A stretch of 64,000 nt of DNA from Porodaedalea pini. Its lineage: Eukaryota > Basidiomycota > Agaricomycetes > Hymenochaetales > Hymenochaetaceae. The notes under the pieces are model-generated. The model worked only from the letters and a program-made list of their open reading frames with translations, did no database searches and had not been told where the DNA came from. This document shows positions 45,964 through 56,280 of this stretch, in pieces. Numbering within the stretch: the stretch's first letter is position 1; each line of letters opens with the position of its first letter. The DNA is taken from assembly GCA_002794775.1 (NCBI GenBank), contig NBAY01000027.1, positions 434,001-498,000 of the forward strand, read 5' to 3'. The translations under genes and the position numbers were made by a program.

Positions 45964-47422
45964 ATGCCATCTCTCAACGAGTTTGATGCGCGCGATTTCA
46001 CGCAGCTATACCCAAGAGATGTCAGATCCCAGTTAACCCCGACGGCAACTCAGAAGACCACACTGATCATCGCGGCTTGCTACATTGTTGCAATCGCTAT
46101 ATTATGGTGCGAGAGACCCGCATTTTTTGTGACGGGAGTTTGCTGACCGAGGTCCAACAGGCATGTTCCGGTTCTCAGCTGGATAAGTGCGTGGTTCGAA
46201 AAGAATTTCGAGAATTGGTTGAAGCTAAATGAACTTCTGTCTGTGAAGTCTATCCGTTTAAGTGCGTTAATTCATCCATGCATTCGTGAATTTCAACTAA
46301 TCAGCATTCTAGGCTGCTAACAGTCGGCTTCCATGAGGTACGTTCCCTCTGTCGTCTTCCGAGTCGTACGAGCTCTAACCTGTGTAGATGAGCCACGCTA
46401 TCGCCGGTCTCTTGACCTGCGCGCATATCGAGTCCGTCGAATTAGATCGTACGCGGTTTCCACTTCCAGACTGTGTCTTGAGCTAACGGCCAACCTGCTC
46501 TTCTAAATTTAGCCGATGAGGGAGGGGCGACGCGTATGTCGGGAGGAGTACCGTTCATAACATTGCCTGCAGGCTACCTCGGCTCGTCGTTCATCGGCGC
46601 TTGTCTAATCGCCTGTGGATTCAACATCAACGCGAGCAAAATTGCGTCCCTCGTTCTGGCGGGTTTCTTCCTGTTCACGCTCTGGTGGGCGAGAAGGAAC
46701 TGGCTGTAAGCTAGTTTCTTGTATGGAGGCGTCTGTTTCCTGACCTTCGCTGTCTAGAACTTGGGTCCTCATATTTGGGATGTCCGCCATCATCATCATT
46801 TTCTGGTTTGTAAAGGGCGGAGTAGCGCTCAGATTCTTGGTAAGTGTTTATAGTTCATCTGTTTGCGGCGTTAGTTCTGACTAATTTGCAAAGGTTCTCT
46901 TCATTGGCGTCATGTCCTGCATGTATGTCCTGTGGGATGTCATTGGTGCGTCCTCTATACGGGAACCGTGACATCAGTACTCTTCTCATACCATCTTTCA
47001 GACGATACTATATCACGAAAAGTCAATTCGTCTGACGCGTCGGCGTTTGCCCACATCTGCGGCTGCTGCCCTTCGCAAGGTCAATTCACGCGTCTTCATC
47101 CATCATACAAATAGCTAACAATGCGAATCCACAGTATGGGGAGTCCTTTGGCTCATTATTGCCTTCTGCTTCTTTGCAGCGGGCGTCATCGTCGGGCTCG
47201 TCGCGTTCAAAGTACGTCCACTCATCCTCACATCTCTTTCGCTTCTATGATGCCTATTGATTTCTCCTGTAGCAATCTGAGGCAGAGCAAGAAGAGGAAG
47301 CGAAGCACTTCATACCTGTTCCCGGCTCCTCAGCTGCCTTCCCCTCGACGTCTCTCTCGGCATCGGCCGTCTACTTGGTGTCGCTCGCGTCTACGACTTT
47401 CCTTGTCGCCCTAGGTTTATAG
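45964..47422 (+). CDS. Peptidase M50B-like multi-pass membrane protein
   Basis: Putative membrane metallopeptidase of the M50B-like group, role unknown. Join: 45964..46106, 46161..46186, 46249..46261, 46313..46337, 46388..46448, 46513..46705, 46758..46839, 46894..46945, 47002..47079, 47135..47211, 47273..47422 (299 aa, 11 exons). After splicing the protein reads IIAACYIVAIAILWHVPVLS, WIIYPFKLLTVGFHEMSHAI, then HIESVELDPDEGGATRMSGG, LPAGYLGSSFIGA and several hydrophobic segments. HEMSH is the HExxH zinc motif and is split by the intron 46338-46387 (HE/MSH). Exon three is only 13 nt and encodes YPFK. The C-terminal tail is acidic (SEAEQEEEAKHF) followed by a final hydrophobic stretch. Confidence 0.88.
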
Positions 47423-47721
47423 AGCGAGGCTGTTTACCTCGTTCTCAATGCTCTTTATACCATCTGATGATTTCTTATGATGTATATGTGCACTGCAGGA
47501 ATGGAGAGGAATGCATATCAGAACTTCTTGTTGATATCTTTACGTCGCTGACCGTTTTCTTGCCCTTCCTATTTGCCATGTATCAGATATGCTCGGGACT
47601 TATCTTGCCTTGTACGAAGTGTTTGTCACTGTATCTGTCATTCTTTGAAAGATCTGGATCAGTTGCTATAGATTGGAATTTCAATTAAGCTGTTCTACCG
47701 CATTTTTGCACTCCAGCTGCC
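47423..47721. other. Intergenic region M50B-like / tRNA
   Basis: 299 bp, T-rich; contains the M50B-like 3' UTR. No further gene seen. Confidence 0.35.
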
Positions 47722-47819
47722 GCATCATTGGTGTAGAAGGTTAGCATGGAATCTTCCCAGAGAGGAGAGTTTTTCCCATCCGTTAGGTTTCGACGTGGGT
47801 TCGATTCCCGCATGATGCA
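47722..47819 (+). tRNA. tRNA-Gly (anticodon CCC) with an intron
   Basis: Cloverleaf parts read directly: acceptor GCATCAT / ATGATGC (47722-47728 with 47812-47818), discriminator A at 47819, D arm with GTGTAG...GGTTAGC, T arm GTGGG-TTCGATT-CCCGC (47795-47811 region). The anticodon stem GAATC pairs with GGTTT (two wobbles) and its loop is TTCCCA/A, giving anticodon CCC. An intron of about 25 nt lies just 3' of position 37, the canonical place, and contains a T5 run. The body resembles other eukaryotic tRNA-Gly(CCC) genes. Confidence 0.8.
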
Positions 47820-48013
47820 TGGTCTGATTGGAGAGTAAGTTTCTTATTTGCTGCACCTATGCCTTGAATTTTGAAAGGAGGTAAGGTTGTTACGTCAAGG
47901 ATCTCAACACATATATTCAACAGCTCGTATACATAGTAAGTCAAAGGAGTTGAGCGAATGTTTTGATATGCGATTCTGCGAAACACAAAATGCTCAAGTT
48001 CCTCTGGACCCAA

Positions 48014-51000
48014 TTACCTCCTACGTCGTTCCATTTCCCTCTCTCGATAGCGTTCTCGCGAGTCCGACCTGTTCCTCGCCGTGCGCCGCGGCGGCTCGCG
48101 GTCGCGATATCGATCATCCACAGGCGACCGGCGACGGAGCTTTGGCGAGGGCGGTGGAGAGAATGAGGACGACCGTCCGCGGCCCCTGTACCTATCCCTG
48201 TCCTCGGGAGATGGCGAGCGACGACGGGGTGGTGGCGGGGAGCGGTCCCGTCCAGATCTGCGGAAATGATCACGCTCAAGCGACTCGTTGCGTGCGCCTC
48301 GCCGAGCGTAGCCATACCCGCTGTGGTCACGATCGCGGCCATCGTAGCGCGCCAGGGGAGGCGAACGCCGTAGAGGGGGCGAGCGTTTCCTCTGTCGCCC
48401 ATTCGGGGAATAGTCACGTACAGAGCGCTCAGGCTCGGGCTCTCTCTCGCGGTAACGCTCGCGATCGATGACGACTCTACGCATCGGAGGCGGCGACGCC
48501 GAGCGCGAGTCAGAACGGTCCCGCGGTCGACGAGGCGGCGGCGGCGGCGAGTTGGAGCGAGAGTCGTATCTGCCGCGCTCACGTCTTGGAGGTGTGGAAG
48601 AACGCCTGCGGCGTGGCGAGTGGGAGATCGAACGGGAGGGTGCCCGTCGACGCCTTACACCGCCCCGCGACCTGCTGTCTTCCGACTCTGACTCTGAGTC
48701 CGAATCCGAGCCCGAGTCTGAATCCGAGTCGCTATCCGAGTCGGAGGTGGGATCCGAATCCGAGTCTGAGGATGATGATTCCTCCATAAGAGCCCGTCGT
48801 TGTTCCATGATGAGACGTGGAGCGTTCTGCACGATTCTGTAATCAGTTTTGATTCTTCTGTTGAAAGGGAAAAGTCAACATACCTTCAAATGCTCGCGCA
48901 TCTCCTCCGTAACAACACCCAGGCCGATACTCGTAAAGTAATTGATAGAGAACCGTGTGTTCTTCGGGTTGTCCATAGGGAACATACCATCGCAGAAACG
49001 CTTCACCTCGGGATCCTTAAAGCGCTCCGCAACCGTCTTGATACCCATTGCCTCCACGATCTCCCCAAACATAATTTTGATGAAGATACGGCTGCTACTC
49101 GTCGTGTCGTCCTCGTTCATTTTGACCACATCGAGCACGGCCCACGAGACCGCGTCCGTCGCAAGGATATGTCCGAAAAAGCGCGCGATGTTGCGCAGCC
49201 GATTCGTCTCGTAGCGGTGAATTGTTTCGTAGTACTCCCGGAAGGACTGCTCAAGAGCATCGGTCCACACCCGATTCAACTTGCTGAACCGCTCGCCGAT
49301 AAGACCGTAGAACTTTGAGTACGACCGCTCTTGTGAGCAACATTCGATAACCATTTTGATGAGCTCGATCTACGCCATATTTCAACCACTATCCATCACA
49401 CATAATGAGTCGACGTACCTCATCTCCTTCTTCAATCTGAACTTTCAGCAGTTTATGAACGGCTTCTTCGTAGTTAAGCGCATTCATAATGGTCAAGTAA
49501 ATAACTCGTCGAAGATTGACCAGATTCGTGGACGTCCGGTCTTCGATGCCTTCTTTGTCTGCGACAGCTGCTAAAAGTATTAGCTAGTTTACTAACCACA
49601 AACACGCAATCACGAACACACCTTCTTCCTCTTCTTCTTCACTCTCTTCACTGTCTTCTTCCGAGCCTTCATCATCAGAATCTTCTCCGAGAATCTCTGC
49701 CTTAATCTCCTTATACTTCTCTTCATTTTCAAGATACTTGGGGTCGAATTTGAATATGTCTATGAAGAATTGTAAGCGAAGCACGAATAACATAAACGCA
49801 AGCCACTTACTCAGACCTTCCTGTACCTGAAGCTCATCATCAAGTCCAATTTGGTGAGTGATTTGTTCCTCCTCCAAGACGAGGTCCAAACCCTCCGCAA
49901 TTATTGGGTTGTCCTTGTATTTATCCTTCCGCACCTGCATCAGCACTTCGATCATGTACTGCACACGCTGTGAGATGGCGCCTTCGTTCAACACCGCACG
50001 GAAGCGCTCGTAAACCGATGCATTCGCCTTAGGCGAGTTCTCCGCAAGGTAGGCGCCAACTTCACGCATGAAGCCGACTGCAATTTCGATCGAGTCATCT
50101 GTTGGTCGTTCGAGAAGGAGAACAAGGATCTGGAGGGCGATGATCTCGTGCGCGACAGCCTGGTTGACTAGGTGCGCAATGAAAGTAGTAGTCGAATGGC
50201 AAACAATCTGCAGGCGCTTGATTAGGCTTTATAATCGAAGAAAAATCTGGAAGGTAGACCTACTTTGTCGTTCCGCTTGAAAGCTCGCCTAAACTGACTG
50301 ACGAGCCTTGTTAACAACAGTTCTCCGGTTTGTGGCAACTTGGTATTAATAATGGCGACGAGAGCTGCAAAAACAGGCGTAAATGGCAAACTGGACCCCT
50401 GCGCTTTCATGATGCTGCGGCAGAAGAGCCCTCGGCCACGAATGAGGTTCTCCGAGAACAGCTCCGGTACGACATCTTTGATGTTCGCGATGTTCACCCT
50501 GTTGACGATACCGGTGATGGACTTACGAAGCGCGTCCCACGAGAGCCGCTGGTACTCTGGGCTCGTCTTGTCCTTCGCAGCTTCTGCTTGCAGCGCACGC
50601 AAACGTGAAGGAGGGATGTACACGCCACCAGAGCGGGACGAAACGAGTTTGGAGAACTCTGCCGCGGCGTCGAACGCCGGCTTCTCCTTTTCTTTTTCCT
50701 TGTCCTTCCCATTGAGCTCGCTCTCTGCCATCTTCAGCGCAAGCTGCCGCTCGCGCTCCTTACGCCGCACTGGATCAACATCTTCGACACGTGGGAGGTC
50801 TGACCTGTCTCGAGCACCGGAAGGTGACACAGACCTGCGCCGGTTTGCAGGAGGCGGAGGTGCAGCGTCTTGCACTGGCGAACGCGAGCGCGATCTGTGA
50901 GTTTTGGCCGTCAGTATATATGAAAACTACCAAGAAAGCATGTGCCACATACCTCTTTCTCTTGCTCGCAAAGTGTCCAGAAGGGACGTCAGAAATGGGA

Positions 51001-51020
51001 GGCAAGGTTGCTGTCGACAT
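48014..51020 (-). CDS. CWC22: Pre-mRNA-splicing factor CWC22 with SR-rich C-terminus
   Basis: Spliceosome protein required for the first catalytic step and, in animals, for loading eIF4A3 of the exon junction complex. Join: 48014..48826, 48884..49369, 49419..49570, 49622..49759, 49811..50207, 50264..50894, 50953..51020 (894 aa). MIF4G domain: [60 protein letters not shown]. An acidic linker ([14 protein letters not shown]) precedes the MA3 domain ([65 protein letters not shown]). After NAPRLIMEQ comes a long Ser-Asp/Ser-Glu run and then an Arg/Ser-rich tail of about 200 residues. An NAGNAG acceptor (TAGCAG, 49568-49573) makes one residue optional. Confidence 0.93.
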
Positions 51021-51866
51021 GGAGGACGTGCTCAAAATGCACTCCCAACAGTGTGCAGTGCCAGACGTCGCTCTCTCTGAATTTCATACTCCGAAGCCAA
51101 AACGGGAACGTCGATCACATTCTTACTGACTTCAAACCTTGTTTGGATGGCTGGAAAAACAACGTAAAACTCAATAAATGAGAAATTCTGTATACAGTCT
51201 ATGGGAAATGGCACGAAGCGTAATAAAATTATAACTGTCTATTAGGAATGCCGCAAGTTCGAAAGCGTGGCACAAGTGAAATCGTACTTGGGGGCGGACA
51301 AACAACATCACAAAAATCTGCAGAGTATTATAACTAATTATATTCAATTATAAGTCTTAAAAGACATGTAATACATATAATCATTTCGGGCATAATTATA
51401 GAGCAATAAAATCTGAACTCCATCTTACAATCCACCATAATACTTACCGAAAAGCATAACAGTCATACCAAATTATAATATATCAAAACACTTATGAGAG
51501 ATTTTAATACATGATAAGACTTTCAATAGAGTATAAGTTAGCGGAAGTATTGCAGACTTATATATAATTAAATAAATTCTAAAGTCAGGATTACAAGGCG
51601 GCGGAAGAGTTGTCAGAGTTATAAAAGCAAGAAATTACTTATAATGCTTTCTAATTGATGGTGATGCGCACTGTCGGTTCTCATGTATATAATAGTTATA
51701 GCTCACTTAGCAGCAGTTGTCGTGGATGACAATTAGATGGAAGTATTGGAATAGAATGAAATTGAAATAGCACATAACAATATGCGACCAACGATAGGGA
51801 AAATAGAAATAGCTGTTCAAGATGGATGGTATCGGATTGAATGTGAGCGGAAATTTCAATCAAAAT
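51021..51866. other. AT-rich intergenic region
   Basis: About 850 bp; from roughly 51,180 to 51,790 it is strikingly AT-rich compared with the rest of the window (TATAATTATATTCAATTATAA-like stretches), with no open frame over 80 codons that shows a motif. It may be a degraded insertion or simply 3' flanking DNA. Confidence 0.4.
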
Positions 51867-53468
51867 TCATACATTGTCCTCTTCCTCTTCGTTGTCCTCC
51901 TCACCCTCTTCATTGCCCTCCTCATCCTCGGTCCAGTCTCGATAGAAGTCTTCAATATCAGCTATGGCACCTAGGTCATGAGGATCGGTTGCCGCTTGGG
52001 TATTCGGAAAGATAATTCTGAGTAAGGGTTAGTAAGGGACCATAATATCACATAGACGCAGATGAACATACCGATTCCACCAAATCAATAGCTCAGCAGT
52101 GTACCTCTTGACATGTGGGACATCAGACCTGAACAATTGAATAATACCATTAAACATCTCGGGTATTTCTGGAGCACTCGACGTAGAGAAATGGAGCCTT
52201 GCGCTAAGAGCAAAGTAGACCTGGTAGTAATACATTTTTCAGTATTATATACGCGCAAACCGTGAAACAAATAAAATACCTGGACAGTAACGTATGCAAG
52301 TGATCCTGGAGTGACTTCAGTCATACCATGGATCTCTGCATTACCTATTTTCGTACACCTTGAGCCTTTGACAGCGGGACCTGAGTTAGCAGAAGAAGGC
52401 GCCGTAAAGATGTGTTTATAGGCCTACAAAAAGATGTAAACACATTAAGAAAGAAAAAGGAAGAAGACTTGCCCTGACGATCAAATTACCCTTCAAGAAG
52501 CCCTTCAGAGGGTTCCTTGGATGATAAATACCATTTTTGAAGGCAAAGACTCAGCTATGGTTGCCATCAAGTTCACGGGTAACTCCTTTTTTGTTTGTTA
52601 CCATGGCCCTGTCCGCACGCAACAAAGCTAGATATCTAGAAAGTATGTAATATAAATCAGCAATGATGTGATAGGAAAGGCATGAGCACGTCTTCTTTTG
52701 TTTAAGATTATCTCAAAGTACTTACTCTGGAGTGAGCGGCTGAACCTCTGCGGGGGCCAGGAGCTTTGCGAGTGTCTCATTCTCGAATCCACGTAAGTCT
52801 TCGCAATCATTATCTGGCCGTGTCGACTCGTTGTCAACGGATGGGAAAACGATCCACTGGAGGATAATTTTCCTGATTCCTGATGTATCGGCAGACCGAG
52901 CGGCATGCTGACCCTCACACAACTGTAAACATTGTGAGAGTTTATCTATGCAGAGGAAAAAAAAGCAATGACTCACGCAATTAACTATATATTTGAATGT
53001 CTGAGTATCCGCCTTGACGACCTTCTTGTACAGCAAGGTGTTGACATCGAATAAAGCCTTCACAGCATCCACAGCACGGTGGACACTGACACAAGAACTG
53101 ATTATTGAAAGAATAAAGTAGAATAAAACCAATCACTTACGACGGATCAGTGATTTGTTGTAATTCAGCAGGGCTAAGCTTTGCGTTAGGAATACCTTTG
53201 TTAAGAATTTGTTGCGGGCTAGTCCATGGTTCATATGCTCTAGCAAGGTAGCGTCCCTTGCTGATGAAGATGTCCGCTGCAGTACTGCAAATGAGTAAAG
53301 TAAACAGATAAACGAAGACAAGAGGAAGAAGCCAGCGTACGCCTTCCTCTTTCCACTTCTCGTAAACTCTTCCTCTGGCACCTGTCGTGAAGCACTGGTC
53401 GAGTCCGAGTCAGAAGAGGAGTCTGAGGAGCTAGGCTGCGAATCCGTCATAGGGGGGGTCGGTGTCAT
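51867..53468 (-). CDS. DUF6698-like basidiomycete protein, one in-frame TGA
   Basis: Member of what I take to be the Agaricomycete-specific DUF6698 family; function unknown. Join: 51867..52017, 52072..52220, 52280..52423, 52473..52635, 52726..52922, 52977..53097, 53141..53284, 53341..53468 (399 codons). Recognisable: GFENETLAKLLAPAE, FAFKNGIYHPRNPLKGFLKG, AYKHIFTAPSSANSG, IGNAEIHGMTEVTPGSLAYVT, YFALSARLHFSTSS, AELLIWWNRIIFP, and an acidic C-terminus. The intron 52424-52472 uses a GC donor (AGG/GCAAGT). The exon 52473-52635 has an in-frame TGA (52551-52553) where Trp seems expected; a GTGCGG donor that skips it is possible. The start codon lies 11 bp from the LTR of element A, so its promoter must lie in or beyond that LTR. 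Confidence 0.65.
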
Positions 53469-53474
53469 CGGGTA

Positions 53475-53479
53475 CTGAG
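53475..53479. other. Presumed left target-site duplication of element A
   Basis: CTGAG directly precedes the TGTTAG of the 5' LTR of A. The matching right copy would lie beyond the window, so this is unconfirmed. Confidence 0.3.
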
Positions 53480-53913
53480 TGTTAGAACTCGAACTTCCCC
53501 TTTTCTTTAATTTCCCTTTTCCTTCTCCTTTTAATTTAATCGCTCCTTTTCATTATATTTAATCATCTTTTCAATCATTTCCCACACTCCTTTCACATGA
53601 CCTTCATTCGTTCCATTTCAAGTTACATAAACTATACAGTACTTAGATAATCTGGTCTCACAATTGGCGCGAATAAAAGGTTCGAGGAACTCGCATGAAC
53701 ACTTGTTCTGCTTTTCCTCTTACCTCTGCGACGACCTAGGTGAGACCGCACCCCCCTCCTGTATTAGAGTACTTTGTATTAATCCTCTTACCTCCGCGAT
53801 GACCTAGCCTGAGTACCACGTGTCCCGAGTCTCCACTCGAGTATAGCACGTCCCAGACGACAGTCAGCCGAGGCCTGCCCAGTCCGAGTCATCTCCCGGA
53901 CTCCCGCCTAACA
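53480..53913 (+). repeat. 5' LTR of element A (434 bp)
   Basis: Begins TGTTAG and ends CTAACA (6-bp inverted ends). Shares most of its sequence with the LTRs of B but has many substitutions and indels; where B has TATATAAG, A reads AATAAAAG. Confidence 0.88.
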
Positions 53914-53914
53914 T

Positions 53915-53925
53915 AAAAGCAGAAC
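53915..53925 (+). promoter_or_regulatory. Self-priming site of element A
   Basis: AAAAGCAGAAC one base after the 5' LTR, the exact reverse complement of GTTCTGCTTTT in its own LTR (53705-53715). No TGG-type tRNA primer site is visible here. Confidence 0.7.
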
Positions 53926-54072
53926 CCCACCCAGGCTCATCCCCAGCGTACGTCGTCGCTGTCGACTCGCCTTCACTCGGTCTAGAGGAGTGCTCCCCTC
54001 GACGGACTTGACGTGTAGAACCCCTAAACAACAAACCCTCAACCCTGCCCGGACGTTTTCGGACGTTCGTGT

Positions 54073-54077
54073 ATTAC
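54073..54077. other. Target-site duplication of element B, left copy
   Basis: ATTAC directly before the 5' LTR of B; the identical right copy is at 60320-60324, just after the 3' LTR. Confidence 0.9.
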
Positions 54078-54490
54078 TGTTAGAACCTGAACTTTCACCT
54101 CTTCCTTTATTTTTCCTTTTACCATTTCCTTTATTATATTCGTCCTTTTCATTATATTTACCCATCTTACACAATCATTCCCACACTACCTTCATTCGTT
54201 CCATTCCCACTCGTTATGTAATGTTAGGTAATATAGTCTCACGGTCGTCGCTATATAAGGTCTCAGGAATCGCATGAACTCCTTGTTCTGCTTTTCCTCT
54301 TACCTCCGCGACGACCTAGGTGAGACTCGTCCCCCTTGTATTAGTTTAGACTTGTATTAATCCTCTTACCTCCGTGACGACCTAGCCTGAGTAAGCGTGT
54401 CCCGAGTCTACGCTCGAGTATAGCACGTCCCAGACGACAGTCAGCCGAGGCCTGCCCAGTCCGAGTCATCTCCCGGGCTCCCGCCTAACA
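54078..54490 (+). repeat. 5' LTR of element B (413 bp)
   Basis: TGTTAG ... CTAACA. It has TATATAAG at 54252-54259, about 30 bp before GTTCTGCTTTT (54285-54295), which would thus be near the start of the transcript. It differs from the 3' LTR at 54375 (T here, C there) and 54403 (C here, T there). Confidence 0.95.
54252..54259 (+). promoter_or_regulatory. TATA box in the LTR of element B
   Basis: TATATAAG, 33 bp before the first base of the self-priming sequence; the same box is in the 3' LTR at 60081-60088. Confidence 0.6.
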
Positions 54491-54491
54491 T

Positions 54492-54502
54492 AAAAGCAGA
54501 AC
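54492..54502 (+). promoter_or_regulatory. Self-priming site of element B
   Basis: AAAAGCAGAAC beginning two bases after the 5' LTR, exact reverse complement of 54285-54295 in the LTR. Its place next to the 5' LTR is where a minus-strand primer must anneal. Confidence 0.75.
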
Positions 54503-55200
54503 CTCACCCAGGCTCATCCCCAGCGTAAGTCGTCGCTGTCGACTCGCCTTCACTCGGTCTAGAGGAGCGCTCCCCTCGACGGACTTGACGTGTAAACCCC
54601 CTAAACGACAACCCTCAACCCTGCCCGGACGTTTTCGGACGTTCGTGTATTACGTAAATATATCAACCGACATTTCCCGACCCTGGCTCTACGAATTAGC
54701 CTCTGGTGGAGCACGCACCTAACGTGGACGTGGGTAACAAGACGAGTCCAAACTTCGACGACAATCTCGTTTGTAATCTCGCTCGGATCCTACCGCCTCG
54801 TCATCAACTTCGCTGACGAACCCGCTCAACGTTGGCGTAACCCCGGATCGAACGCGCAACCGATCCCTGTCCCTCCGCCAACGTCAAGATAGATCTCACC
54901 GACGAACAGCAACGGGCCCTTCCTGCTTCAGCCCGTTGGGATCCAGACCGACCAGGCTACGTCGCGACCAATAATAGCGGCGTCACTCACGACATCTGGT
55001 GGAGTGAAATCCGGCGCAGCTGGTATTCATCAGACGAACGAGGGAGGAGAGCAAGGTGGCCCCCAGCCGCTCCGTCGTCACCTGCACCGTCAACGTCTAC
55101 GGTCAACCTACCACCGACCCCAGGTCCTTACCGCGAAACCAACAGAGACCCCTCACCGCCGACTCCTCCAGAACCTTCGACACCCGCACCCGAACCCGCG
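54503..55200 (+). other. Untranslated leader of element B
   Basis: About 700 bp between the priming site and the gag start. Parts are alignable with the leader of A (CGGACGTTTTCGGACGTTCG before the ATTAC target, and the sequence after 60320). Frames before 55201 show no domain; expected to hold packaging signals. Confidence 0.5.
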
Positions 55201-56280
55201 ATGTCAACAGAAGGTTTCAGCCAACAGCAAATGGCGCAGATCGCGGCCATCGTTGCGAATGCCTTCGCCCATCAGGCGAACAACGCCCCAGCACCGGTCG
55301 CGGCCGCTAACCCCCCGACCCCCAACATAGATGTCGCCCGGCCACGAGAATTCACTGGTGGCGACGATTACCTCGACTTCAGACGTGAAGTCCTCCTTTT
55401 TGTATCCGCAAATCCAAGTCGATACCCTACGTCAGAGAGTAAGATTTATGTAGCTCTCTCCTACCTGAAGGGTGGTAATGCGGCAACGTGGGCGCAGAAC
55501 TACGTCGAGGAGTCGACAACGTCGGGGATCGTCACCTTCACCGACAGCTGGGAAAGATTCCAGGAACGACTCGACGCCTCGTTCGATGACCCGAATCGCA
55601 AGGAGAAAGCGCTGAAGGATTTCCGAGATAAGGTTCAGAAGGACCTAACCGCGGACGAGTTCTTCCAGAAGTTCGACGTGATAATTAAGTGCGCCGAGTT
55701 GAAAGACGACAGCGTCATCTGCGATCGCCTCAAGCGGGCGATGAACATCGAGGTGGTCCGTGGAGTGCTAAGGTCGACGCCAGTCCCAACGAAATACGAG
55801 GATTGGAAGAATAAGGCGATTGAAATAGACCGCGGCGAACAGCAGATTCGCGCTATCCAACGAGGACGCGCCTTTCTTCCCCTTCCTCGCCTACCACAAC
55901 AAGCGCCCCCAGCTCGCCGTCAGGTAGCGGCCCCTCACGTCGACAGACGCGATGCGACCGGCGTCACCTTTGGAGGCGCTGGTCAACCGATGGACGTCTC
56001 GATGAACGAGGCACAACGACGACGTGCGTGCTGGATCTGTGGTGGGCTGGGCCACTTTAAAGACAAGTGCCCACAGGCGAAACCGATCATCCAGCGCATG
56101 CTGGAACTGATGGCGCCAGGCGAACGTCGTGTCCTCGCCGACGAGCTCGGAGCGATGAAGGAGTCGGCCTTCGAGGAAGTCGTAGACACTCGGAGGTCGA
56201 CGGTGGAGGACTATGTGGAGGAAGAAGGCGATAACGAAGAGGTCGTCGACTCGCAGGGTTTTGCGAATGGTCAGGCGTAG
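55201..56280 (+). CDS. Gag of element B
   Basis: 359 aa. Structural protein of the virus-like particle. Starts MSTEGFSQQQMAQIAAIVAN; the capsid-like part includes YLDFRREVLLFVSANPSRYP, LKGGNAATWAQNYVEE and FRDKVQKDLTADEFFQKFD. The nucleocapsid zinc knuckle is CWICGGLGHFKDKC (C-x2-C-x4-H-x4-C). It ends in TAG 56278-56280, shortly after a GGGTTTT slippery site (56256-56262). The ATG at 55201 is the first in frame with the conserved part. Confidence 0.92.
   Translation: MSTEGFSQQQMAQIAAIVANAFAHQANNAPAPVAAANPPTPNIDVARPREFTGGDDYLDFRREVLLFVSANPSRYPTSESKIYVALSYLKGGNAATWAQNYVEESTTSGIVTFTDSWERFQERLDASFDDPNRKEKALKDFRDKVQKDLTADEFFQKFDVIIKCAELKDDSVICDRLKRAMNIEVVRGVLRSTPVPTKYEDWKNKAIEIDRGEQQIRAIQRGRAFLPLPRLPQQAPPARRQVAAPHVDRRDATGVTFGGAGQPMDVSMNEAQRRRACWICGGLGHFKDKCPQAKPIIQRMLELMAPGERRVLADELGAMKESAFEEVVDTRRSTVEDYVEEEGDNEEVVDSQGFANGQA

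Noticed and set aside
47887..48471. 194-codon plus-strand frame opposite CWC22
   Set aside because: Antisense shadow of the RS-rich tail; no splice or family support.
53926..54072. Conventional tRNA primer site in the A leader
   Set aside because: No TGG-type match to a tRNA 3' end lies next to the LTR; the self-complementary site fits better.
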